Source: Planctomycetaceae bacterium (GTDB lineage: Bacteria; Planctomycetota; Phycisphaerae; Phycisphaerales; SM1A02). Taken from it: 16,103 nt of DNA. Made by a program: the position numbers and the translations under genes. Of the stretch, positions 7,636 through 14,941 are shown piece after piece (positions within the stretch are counted from its first letter, which is position 1; each line of letters starts with the position of its first letter). A model generated the notes under the pieces. That model was not told the origin of the DNA, did not search any database, and saw only the letters and a list, made by a program, of their open reading frames with translations. The stretch spans positions 1 to 16,103 of the forward strand of contig JAIYBS010000091.1 of the NCBI GenBank assembly GCA_027488415.1, written 5' to 3'.

Positions 7636-8136
7636 ATGAGTGATCAGCACGACCATCTTCACGGCCTCCCCGACGAGGCGGCGCTCCGAGCCCTGGCCTC
7701 GCGCCTCGATGCCTCCGGCCGCGCCTTCGCCGCCGAGCGGTCGGGGCTCGCGGACCGCGTTCTTGCCGCGAGCGCGCCCGTCGCGTCGGCGTCCGCCGTG
7801 ACCGCGTCCAGCCTGCCGTTCCCGTCGTTCCGTCGATGGGGCCTCGCTGCGGCCGCGGCCGTCGCGTTGGTCGGCTCCGTGGCCGTGTACCTGGTCGGCC
7901 AGGGATCGACCGTGGACCGCACCGCCGCCGGCGTGCTGTCCGTTCGTGCGCCCGAGCTTGCGCCGATCGGCGGTTCGGAGGCGCTGCTCGTGGCGCTCAT
8001 CGACGAGGACACGGCGCTGCATGCCGCCGACGGATCCGGGCTCGACGCGGGCGCGGTCGTCCTGATGAGCGGCCGCTCGGTCGATGACGTGACCGTCGAG
8101 CTCGAGGAACTCCTGTCGGCCGGAGGCCGTCGATGA
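7636..8136 (+). CDS. Single-pass membrane protein in the anti-sigma position
   Basis: A 166-residue protein with no family that I recognise. The first 65 residues are hydrophilic and probably cytoplasmic, starting with a His-rich patch (HDHLHG, 5-10). One membrane helix follows at about 68-88 (RRWGLAAAAAVALVGSVAVY), then an extracytoplasmic domain of about 75 residues. This layout and the place directly after an ECF sigma gene fit an anti-sigma factor. It lacks the HxxxCxxC zinc motif of ZAS anti-sigma factors and has no cysteine at all, so a role as sigma binder is inferred from context. AGGAG lies 9 nt before the ATG. The gene ends in an ATGA overlap with the following exported protein, implying coupled synthesis. 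Confidence 0.72.
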   Translation: MSDQHDHLHGLPDEAALRALASRLDASGRAFAAERSGLADRVLAASAPVASASAVTASSLPFPSFRRWGLAAAAAVALVGSVAVYLVGQGSTVDRTAAGVLSVRAPELAPIGGSEALLVALIDEDTALHAADGSGLDAGAVVLMSGRSVDDVTVELEELLSAGGRR

Positions 8137-8906
8137 GCCGCTGGCTCGCGTCGACCGCGGCGCTCGCGCTGTTCGCCGCGCTTGCGCAGGCGGACGATCC
8201 GAAGGCGCCTCAGGCGCCGGCGGCGCCCGCGACGGCCACCCCCGCCGACGCACCGATGCCTGCCGAGGGGCCTGCGCCGCGACCGGCGGTGACGGGCGAT
8301 GCCGCGCGCCGCGACGGCAGCCGGTGGCGCCCCGACGGACCGATGTCGCCCGAGATGGTCGAGCGCGTGCTCGCCGTCGCCCGCGACGTGTCGCCGGAGC
8401 TTGCGGCGCAGCTCGAGAAGATGCGTGCCGAGTCGCCGGAGCAGGTCTCGCAGGCCATGCGGCAGAACGCGCGTCGCCTGATGGCGCTCGCCGTCATCAA
8501 GGAGCGCAACCCCGACCTGTACGCCGTGCGCGTCGAGGATGCGCGCCTGCAGCTCGAGCTGCGCAAGCTCGGCGACCAGTACCGCGCGGCCACGCAGGCG
8601 GGCGACGCCGCCGGCGCCGAGACCATCGCCGCCCAGATCGCGGCGAAGGTCCGCGCGCAGGTCGACGTCGACCTGAAGGCGCGGGCGCAGGAGCTCGTCG
8701 CGCTCGACGAGCAGATGAAGGCGCTGCGCGAGGAGCTCGTGACCGAGGAGCGCCGCACCGCCGAGCGCGTCGCCGAGCGGATCGACGCCGTCAAGAAGGG
8801 GCAGCCGATCCAGGAGCGCGGCATGTTCGGCGAGGGCGGATCGCGCCGGCCGAAGCCGGACGGTGCCGACGCCCCCAAGGCCGCGAACCCGAAGAACTCC
8901 GCCTGA
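8133..8906 (+). CDS. Exported helical protein with signal peptide, putative envelope sensor/partner
   Basis: A 257-residue protein of unknown family. A signal peptide is clear (SRWLASTAALALFAALAQA, cut expected after AQA at residue 20). A Pro/Ala-rich low-complexity segment (about 22-65) follows, then long charged amphipathic helices from about 71 to 222 (for example LYAVRVEDARLQLELRKLGD, 129-148, and LDEQMKALREELVTEERRTA, 191-210), and a disordered Lys/Pro-rich tail. The all-helical exported build recalls periplasmic sensors and chaperones such as Spy/CpxP or CnrX, but no motif proves such kinship. It overlaps the membrane protein gene upstream by 4 bp and is the last gene of the sigma cluster. 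A sensor or binding partner for the extracytoplasmic domain of that protein is a reasonable inference. Confidence 0.75.
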   Translation: MSRWLASTAALALFAALAQADDPKAPQAPAAPATATPADAPMPAEGPAPRPAVTGDAARRDGSRWRPDGPMSPEMVERVLAVARDVSPELAAQLEKMRAESPEQVSQAMRQNARRLMALAVIKERNPDLYAVRVEDARLQLELRKLGDQYRAATQAGDAAGAETIAAQIAAKVRAQVDVDLKARAQELVALDEQMKALREELVTEERRTAERVAERIDAVKKGQPIQERGMFGEGGSRRPKPDGADAPKAANPKNSA

Positions 8907-8938
8907 GTCGCACCGCGCGCCGCCGCGCTGGCGATCCG

Positions 8939-8944
8939 TAGACT
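8939..8944 (+). promoter_or_regulatory. -10 box of the first ABC permease gene, probably leaderless
   Basis: TAGACT ends 6 nt before the GTG at 8951, with CCCCGC between them and thus no ribosome site. The mRNA would begin at or within a base or two of the start codon. The element separates the importer cluster from the sigma module, whose last stop is at 8904-8906. Confidence 0.5.
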
Positions 8945-8950
8945 CCCCGC

Positions 8951-9931
8951 GTGGACGCTGCGCAGCGGAGATGGACACGGCTCGGATGGTGGACGCTGGC
9001 GATCGTCGCCGCGGCGTGCGTCCTCTCGTCGCCGTGGACGTTCGGTCGCGTGCGGATCGGCAACGCCGACGAGCCGCGGTACGCGGCATCCAACCTGAAC
9101 CTCAACCAGCTGCCGCCCGCGTGGATGGAGCTGTCGCCCGAGGAGGCGGACCGCGTCGAGTCCGCCGTCGCCGCGGGCGACTACGTGCCCGGCCGGCTGC
9201 TCGGGACCGACGTGCTCGGTCGTGACGTGCTCGCCCGCGTGCTCGCCGGCGGCCTGTTCAGCATGCTCGTCGGCTTCAGCTCCGCGGCCGTCGCGGTGGT
9301 AATCGGGACCGCGTGGGGTGCAGCCGCGGGCTTCGCGGGCGGGCGCGTCGACGCGGTCCTCATGCGGATCGTCGACGTGCTGTACGGGCTCCCGTCGATC
9401 CTGCTGGTGGTGCTGCTCGCGATCGCGGTGGAGGGGCTCGTCGGGCGCGCCGGCGAGCGCATGTCCCCGGGCGCGTCGCAGGCCGTCGGGCTCGCGGTGC
9501 TGCTCATCGCCATCGGCGGCACGAGCTGGCAGACGATGTCGCGGGTGGTCCGGGGTCAGGTGCTCAGCCTGCGGTCGCAGCCGTTCATGGAGTCGTGCCG
9601 CGCGGTCGGCGTGCCCGCGTCCCGGCAGTTCCTGGTGCACGTCCTGCCGAACCTCGTCGGCACGATCGCGGTCTACGCGACGCTCGCCGTGCCGGCGGCG
9701 ATCCTCAGCGAGAGCTTCCTGAGCTTCCTCGGCATCGGCGTGCGCGAGCCGCTCCCGAGCTGGGGGAACCTCGCGAGCGCGGGGCTCTCGGAGGTGAACC
9801 TCGTGAAGAGCCGCTGGTGGCTGCTGGCCGCGCCGTGCGCGCTGATCGCGGTCACGCTGGTGGCGCTCAACTTCATCGGCGACAGCCTGCGCGCGCGGTT
9901 CGACCCGACCGCGAGCCGCGCCCGGTGGTGA
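8951..9931 (+). CDS. ABC transporter permease, DppC/OppC type (first copy)
   Basis: A 326-residue inner-membrane permease of the peptide/nickel importer family. Seen are a first membrane helix (about 11-27), an extracytoplasmic loop of about 60 residues, the DppC hallmark LGTDVLGRDVLARVLAGG (84-101), further membrane helices at about 104-130, 143-162, 177-192, 236-254 and 290-310, and the ATPase-docking EAA loop SCRAVGVPASRQFLVHVLPN (215-234). Length is normal for the family. The start is a GTG placed just behind a -10 box, and no Shine-Dalgarno is seen. It precedes the solute-binding protein gene by 76 bp. A second, longer DppC-like gene lies at 13451, so this cluster carries two C-type subunits. 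Confidence 0.9.
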   Translation: MDAAQRRWTRLGWWTLAIVAAACVLSSPWTFGRVRIGNADEPRYAASNLNLNQLPPAWMELSPEEADRVESAVAAGDYVPGRLLGTDVLGRDVLARVLAGGLFSMLVGFSSAAVAVVIGTAWGAAAGFAGGRVDAVLMRIVDVLYGLPSILLVVLLAIAVEGLVGRAGERMSPGASQAVGLAVLLIAIGGTSWQTMSRVVRGQVLSLRSQPFMESCRAVGVPASRQFLVHVLPNLVGTIAVYATLAVPAAILSESFLSFLGIGVREPLPSWGNLASAGLSEVNLVKSRWWLLAAPCALIAVTLVALNFIGDSLRARFDPTASRARW

Positions 9932-9980
9932 TGGCGCGATAACGGCGGACGCCCGCGCGCTGCCGTGCGTGGGGTTGCGC

Positions 9981-9986
9981 TACGCT
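9981..9986 (+). promoter_or_regulatory. Weak -10 candidate before the solute-binding protein gene
   Basis: TACGCT lies 21 nt before the ATG at 10008, with an AAAGG ribosome site (9997-10001) between. No -35 is recognisable. The 76-bp gap after the first permease would allow an internal promoter, which would explain different expression of binding protein and permease. Confidence 0.3.
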
Positions 9987-10007
9987 TCCCGTCCCCAAAG
10001 GCAACCC

Positions 10008-11906
10008 ATGCAGAACCGATTCGGCATCAAGGACTTCCTGTTCCTGGTCGTGCTCCTGGCCACGCTCGGCAGCGTCTGGCTGTCGATGGTGCAGAAGACG
10101 CGGATGGAGCTCGCGCAGGCGGACATGAAGGCGAAGCTCGACGGGATCGAGCAGCAGCTCGCGCAGCTCGGCCGGAAGGTCGAGTCCGGCGTCGCGCTCG
10201 CGCCGGGCGTCGGCGCGGCGGCCGCCGGTGCGGCGGACGATTCGTGGGCGCGTCCCGGGGTGAGGATCGAGCGCTGGTCCGCGCCGCGCGCGGCGACCGA
10301 CCCGACCAAGGTGCCCGGCTTCGCGATCGGCGGGGAATTCACCGAGCTCTTCGAGGCCCAGCCCGCGAAGCTCGTCCCCTACATCTCGAGCGACGTCTAC
10401 TCGACCCGCGTGCTCGACCGCGTGTGCGAGGGCCTCGGCAGCTTCGACCCGAAGACGCTGAAGATGGAGGGCGCGCTCGCCGACGGCTGGCAGATCGACC
10501 CGGACGGGCTCTGGATCCGCGCGCACATCCACCCGCGCGCGCGGTTCAGCGACGGCCAGCCGGTCACCGCCGAGGACGTCCGCTGGACGAACCTCGACTT
10601 CATCGCCAACCCGCTGATCGAGGCCGAGCGCGCGCGAAGCACGCAGGACAACCTCAAGGACGTGAAGGTGATCGACGAGCGCACCGTCGAGTTCGTCTTC
10701 AAGGAGCCGCTCTTCACGAACATCCTGGTGGCGTTCGGGAACCCGGTGCTGCCGAAGCACTTCTTCTCGCGGTTCGAGCCGTCGCAGATCAACCAGGCCA
10801 CCGGCCTCATCATGGGCAGCGGGCAGTTCCGCATCGAGCGGCTGCCGTCCGGCCCGGAGGACCTTTCGAACCAGTGGACGCCCGGCCAGGACGTGGTGCT
10901 CGTGCGCAACGAGCAGTACTGGGCGGAGAAGCCGTCCCTCGACCGGCTGCGGTTCCGCACCGTGAAGGACGACCTCGCGCGGCTCGTCGCGTACCGCAAC
11001 GGCGAGGGATCGATGATGCTGCCCACCGCGCCGCAGTTCAACAAGGTGCTGCGCGACGAGCCCGACTTCGAGAAGACGAGCTACGCGCTGAAGTGGACCA
11101 ACATGCGCTGCGGCTACAGCTTCATCGCGTGGCAGTGCGGCCCGCGCAACGGCAAGCCGACGCCGTTCGCCGACAAGCGCGTGCGGCGCGCGATGACGCA
11201 CCTCCTCGACCGCGAGCGGATGATCCGCGACGTCTGGGACGGGATCGGCATCGTCGCGAAGGGGCCGGTGAACCCCGAGAGCCCGGGCAGCGATCCCGTG
11301 GTGCAGCCGCTCGCGTTCGACCCGGAGAAGGCGAAGGCGCTGCTCGCCGAGGCCGGCTGGCAGGACCGCAACGGCGACGGGGTGCTGGAGGACGGCAAGG
11401 GCGACCCCTTCGAGTTCGAATACACGTATGCGACCGGCGGCGAGATCTCCGAGCGCCTCGCGCGCTTCGTGAAGGACAGCTACGCGAAGGCCGGCATCGT
11501 CGTGAAGACGCGCCCGCTCGACTGGAGCCGCTACCAGGAGATCCTCAAGCTCCGCGACTTCGACGCGATCACCATGGGCTGGGGCGCGAACGCCCCCGAG
11601 AGCGACCCGCGGCAGATCTGGCACTCCGAGAGCATCAAGGAGGGCGGCGACAACTTCACGCAGTGGTCCAACAAGGACTGCGACGCGCTCATCGAGAAGG
11701 GCCGGCGCACCATGGACGAGGCCGAGCGCATGCAGGTGTGGCGGCAGTTCGAGGCGGTGATCGCCGAGGACCAGCCGTACACGTTCGTGCGCGTCGCGCC
11801 GTGGCTGCGCTTCGTGAAGCGCGACTTCGGCAACGTGAACACGTACAAGACGGGCCTGCAGCCGGAGGAATTCTTCCGGATCATGTCGGCGAACCCCGGA
11901 ACCTGA
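10008..11906 (+). CDS. Membrane-anchored extracellular solute-binding protein, family 5 (peptide type)
   Basis: A 632-residue solute-binding protein of the SBP_bac_5 family, which captures peptides or related ligands for ABC import. It has neither a lipobox nor a clear cleavage site. Instead, an N-terminal hydrophobic helix (about 9-27) is followed directly by a charged coiled-coil segment (about 29-58) and an Ala/Gly-rich linker, so the domain is probably tethered to the inner membrane. The binding domain starts near 100, with AKLVPYISSDVYSTRVLDRV (120-139), DGLWIRAHIHPRARFSDGQPV (about 166-186), ADKRVRRAMTHLLDRE (388-403) and AEAGWQDRNGDGVLEDG (447-463), the last with an EF-hand-like Ca-binding pattern common in the family. 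The ligand cannot be told. The start has AAAGG at 6 nt. dppB-like and dppC-like genes follow. Confidence 0.92.
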   Translation: MQNRFGIKDFLFLVVLLATLGSVWLSMVQKTRMELAQADMKAKLDGIEQQLAQLGRKVESGVALAPGVGAAAAGAADDSWARPGVRIERWSAPRAATDPTKVPGFAIGGEFTELFEAQPAKLVPYISSDVYSTRVLDRVCEGLGSFDPKTLKMEGALADGWQIDPDGLWIRAHIHPRARFSDGQPVTAEDVRWTNLDFIANPLIEAERARSTQDNLKDVKVIDERTVEFVFKEPLFTNILVAFGNPVLPKHFFSRFEPSQINQATGLIMGSGQFRIERLPSGPEDLSNQWTPGQDVVLVRNEQYWAEKPSLDRLRFRTVKDDLARLVAYRNGEGSMMLPTAPQFNKVLRDEPDFEKTSYALKWTNMRCGYSFIAWQCGPRNGKPTPFADKRVRRAMTHLLDRERMIRDVWDGIGIVAKGPVNPESPGSDPVVQPLAFDPEKAKALLAEAGWQDRNGDGVLEDGKGDPFEFEYTYATGGEISERLARFVKDSYAKAGIVVKTRPLDWSRYQEILKLRDFDAITMGWGANAPESDPRQIWHSESIKEGGDNFTQWSNKDCDALIEKGRRTMDEAERMQVWRQFEAVIAEDQPYTFVRVAPWLRFVKRDFGNVNTYKTGLQPEEFFRIMSANPGT

Positions 11907-11931
11907 AGACCCGCGCGACGCACCGGCGCCG

Positions 11932-13458
11932 ATGCTCTCCTACCTCCTCCGACGCCTCGCCTTCATGGTCCCGACCATCCTCGGGATCACGCTGATGGTG
12001 TTCATGCTGCTGGCGCTCGCGCCGGGCGGCATCGGCGCGGGGCTCGCGGTCTCGGGCGGGCAGATGAGCGACACGAGCAAGGTCGCGCAGATGCAGGCCT
12101 ACCTCGAGGACCGCTACGGGCTGAACGACCCGGTGATCGTGCAGTACGTGCGTTGGCTTGGCCGCATCTCGCCCGTGAAGTTCGGCGAGCGCGACCTGCG
12201 GACGCCCTCTGGCGAGCGCGTGTCGCCGCCGCGCGCGATCGAGGACCCGCCGCTCGCCCGCGCGTTCCCGCTTCCCGCGGTGCCCGAGGTCGTGGACGCG
12301 CCGCCGCAGGGCGAGCAGCTGACGCTCGAGTTCAAGAAGCTGCAGCGCGAGGCCGAGGGCACGCGCCGCGAGTACATCGGGAGCGTGCGGCAGTTCCGCG
12401 ACGCGCTCGCCGACTGGGCGCGCGCGCAGGGGCCGGAGACGGCGTCGCGGCTCGACGCGAAGGGCTCAGCGCGGGTCTCCGACTTCGAGGGCGTGTCGTT
12501 CGATCCCGCGTCCGCCGGGTACGCGAAGCTCGCGGAGGCCGCGGCCACCGCGCGAACGAAGTGGATCGCCGCGCGCACCGCGCAGGCCCGGGCCATGGCC
12601 GCGTTCCGTGCCGGCCCGTACCCGAAGAGCGGCATCCCGCTGGTGCCCGGGCTCGTCTCGCTCGATACCCCGGACCTCGGGGTCGCCTTCAGCAAGAACC
12701 GTCCGGTGGCCGACCTGATCCTCACGGCGCTCCCGGTGACGCTCCTCATCAACCTGATCGCGTTCCCGATCTCGTACCTGATCGCCGTACCGACCGGCGT
12801 CCTCGCGAGCGTGCGGCGCGGCGGGTGGTTCGACGTGGCGTCGGGGTTCCTGTTCCTCGGCCTCTACTCGGTGCCGACGGTGCTCGCCGGCGTCTTCGCG
12901 ATCGGCTTCCTGGCGAACAAGCAGTACCTCGGCTGGTTCCCGGTGAGCGGGCTGCACGACAGCGCCGCCGCGTCGATGACGTTCCTCCCGTTCACCGATG
13001 CCGCGGGCGAGTGGCACCGCGGCTACCTGGTGGACACCCTCTGGCACGTGGCGCTCCCGGTGCTCTGCCTGGTGTACGCGTCGTTCGCCGTCCTGAGCAA
13101 GCAGACGCGCGCGTCGATGCTCGACAACTTCAACGCCGACTACGTCCGCACCGCGAAGGCGAAGGGCGTGCCTCGCAAGGACGTCGTGCTCCGGCACGTG
13201 TTCCGCAACAGCCTGCTCCCCCTGATCACGATGTTCGTCGGCATCTTCCCGGCGATGCTCGCGGGGAGCGTGGTCATCGAGCGCATCTTCACGGTGCCCG
13301 GCATGGGCAGCCTGATCCTCGAGGCGATCGACCTGCGCGACCGCGAGATCATCCTTGCCAACACGTTCATGGTGGCGTGCGTCAACCTGCTGGCGCTGCT
13401 GCTCGCCGACATCCTCTACGCGGCGGCCGACCCGCGAGTGAGCTTCAACCGTGCCTGA
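11932..13458 (+). CDS. ABC transporter permease, DppB/OppB type, with large extracytoplasmic insertion
   Basis: A 508-residue permease, where family members usually have about 310-340. The first helix (YLLRRLAFMVPTILGITLMV, 4-23) and RYGLNDPVIVQYVRWLG (61-77) match DppB. The family resumes at PDLGVAFSKNRPVADLILTA (247-266), followed by five membrane helices (about 267-290, 304-325, 369-390, 427-450, 475-497) and the EAA loop YVRTAKAKGVPRKDVVLRHV (404-423). Between lies an insertion of about 170 residues (78-246) in the first extracytoplasmic loop. It has two charged helices (about 127-167 and 196-226) that could form a helical hairpin. The gene lies 25 bp after the binding protein and lacks an obvious ribosome site. 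It overlaps the next permease by 8 bp. Confidence 0.93.
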   Translation: MLSYLLRRLAFMVPTILGITLMVFMLLALAPGGIGAGLAVSGGQMSDTSKVAQMQAYLEDRYGLNDPVIVQYVRWLGRISPVKFGERDLRTPSGERVSPPRAIEDPPLARAFPLPAVPEVVDAPPQGEQLTLEFKKLQREAEGTRREYIGSVRQFRDALADWARAQGPETASRLDAKGSARVSDFEGVSFDPASAGYAKLAEAAATARTKWIAARTAQARAMAAFRAGPYPKSGIPLVPGLVSLDTPDLGVAFSKNRPVADLILTALPVTLLINLIAFPISYLIAVPTGVLASVRRGGWFDVASGFLFLGLYSVPTVLAGVFAIGFLANKQYLGWFPVSGLHDSAAASMTFLPFTDAAGEWHRGYLVDTLWHVALPVLCLVYASFAVLSKQTRASMLDNFNADYVRTAKAKGVPRKDVVLRHVFRNSLLPLITMFVGIFPAMLAGSVVIERIFTVPGMGSLILEAIDLRDREIILANTFMVACVNLLALLLADILYAAADPRVSFNRA

Positions 13459-14941
13459 TCCCTCGCCGACCGCCGTTCCCGCCGCGATCTCCGGCATCGA
13501 CGTGATGCGCGGCGTGGGCGCCGTGCGCGCCAAGGGCTTCTGGGCCGACGCGTGGGAGCGCGTGCTCAGGCGGCCCGGCGCGGTGTTCGGGCTGTGCTGG
13601 ATCGGCGTCGTCGCGTTCTTCGCGGTGTTCGCGCCGCTGATCGCGAATGCGCATCCGCTCACCTACGTGGCCGACGACGGCCGGCACTGGCCGCTGCTCG
13701 AGCACCTCCAGCCGACCGACTGGCTGCTCCTCGCGGGCGCCATCCTCGGCGTCCCGTGGGTGTTCCTCGGCACCCGCTCGCTGAAGCGCTCCCAGCGGCT
13801 CGGCGTGCTCGTCACCTGCGCGCTGCAGGCCGGGGCGGTCGTCCTGCTGTCGACCGCGATCCTTGCGTGGGCCGGCGGCGCGGACCGCGCCGAGTGGATC
13901 AAGACCATGATGCGCGAGGGGCAGGGCGTGGCGCTCGTCGTGGCGCTGGTGACGCTCCCCGTGAGCGTCGCGGCGGCGATGGTGCCGGCGGTCGACTCGC
14001 GGGCGGTGCGCGCGGGCGCAGCCTCGCTCGCCGCCGTCGCCGCCTTCCTCGCGTGCACGTTCGCGGGCGGCGCGTCGCTCGTCAACTTCGAGCGCTACAT
14101 GGACGAGGAGCGCGCCGGCACGATCCGCGAGGTCGTCTGGGCGCCGGTGCCGTGGTCGCCGCAGTACACGCGGAGCGACATGGTCGCCGTCGCGCCGGGC
14201 TCGCGCGTCGAGGACGTGCCCGCGCTCGCCGAGTTCAGCGGCACCGAGTTCGGCGCGCGGCGCCTGCTGCTGGGCTCGGACGCGCTCGGCGGCGACGTCC
14301 TCTCGCAGATGCTGTGGGCGTGCCGCCTCTCGATCTCGATCGGGATCGTCTCGACGGGCATCTCGGTCGTGATCGGCGTGACGATCGGCGCGGTCATGGG
14401 GTACTTCGGCGGGAAGGTGGACCTGTTCCTCTTCCGCATCGTCGAGATCTTCATGGCGGTGCCGGTGCTCTTCCTGCTGATCGTCGCCGCCGGCGTGCTG
14501 CCGCGCGACACCTACGTGATGATGGCGATCATCGGCTGCTTCAGCTGGACTGGCGCGGCCCGGTTCACGCGCGCCGAGTTCCTCAAGCTGCGAAACCAGG
14601 ACTTCGTGCAGGCGGCCCGCGCGAACGGCCTCCCGGTGTCGAAGATCCTCTTCCGGCACATGCTCCCGAACGGCGTGACGCCGGTGCTCGTCGACGCGAG
14701 CTTCGCGGTCGCCGCGGCGATCACCGTCGAGGCCACGCTCAGCTACCTCGGCCTCGGGCCGGACGGGCAGGCGAGCTGGGGCAAGCTGCTCTCGAGCGCG
14801 ACCGCCGCCACCGGCACCTTCGTCTGGTGGCTCGCGGTGTTCCCGGGGGCGGCGATCTTCCTCTCCGTCCTCAGCTACAACCTGCTCGGCGAGGCGATGC
14901 GCGACGCGATCGACCCGAAGCTCCGGAAGGCGGCCCACTGA
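13451..14941 (+). CDS. ABC transporter permease, DppC/OppC type (second copy), with extra membrane segments
   Basis: A 496-residue permease, about 190 longer than usual. The first helix lies at about 43-64, as in DppC. Then comes an insertion with four further hydrophobic segments (about 90-107, 118-140, 158-180, 188-207) and a soluble part (208-270). The family resumes at LGSDALGGDVLSQMLWACR (274-292), where the usual D-LGRD pattern is changed to D-LGGD. Membrane helices follow at about 293-318, 326-348, 354-370, 408-430 and 458-478, with the EAA loop FVQAARANGLPVSKILFRHM (385-404). Start: GTG at 13451 inside the end of the DppB-like gene (8-bp overlap), so translation is coupled. Its stop overlaps the ATPase start by one base. 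Confidence 0.93.
   Translation: MPDPSPTAVPAAISGIDVMRGVGAVRAKGFWADAWERVLRRPGAVFGLCWIGVVAFFAVFAPLIANAHPLTYVADDGRHWPLLEHLQPTDWLLLAGAILGVPWVFLGTRSLKRSQRLGVLVTCALQAGAVVLLSTAILAWAGGADRAEWIKTMMREGQGVALVVALVTLPVSVAAAMVPAVDSRAVRAGAASLAAVAAFLACTFAGGASLVNFERYMDEERAGTIREVVWAPVPWSPQYTRSDMVAVAPGSRVEDVPALAEFSGTEFGARRLLLGSDALGGDVLSQMLWACRLSISIGIVSTGISVVIGVTIGAVMGYFGGKVDLFLFRIVEIFMAVPVLFLLIVAAGVLPRDTYVMMAIIGCFSWTGAARFTRAEFLKLRNQDFVQAARANGLPVSKILFRHMLPNGVTPVLVDASFAVAAAITVEATLSYLGLGPDGQASWGKLLSSATAATGTFVWWLAVFPGAAIFLSVLSYNLLGEAMRDAIDPKLRKAAH

Noticed and set aside
9873..11624. Open frame of 583 codons on the minus strand opposite the binding-protein gene
   Set aside because: It mirrors the codon bias of the real plus-strand gene, has no domain or ribosome site, and would overlap a well supported protein.
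13445..14938. Open frame of 497 codons on the minus strand opposite the second DppC-like gene
   Set aside because: Its limits almost match those of the sense gene and the product is extremely Arg/Glu/His-rich with no fold; antisense shadow.
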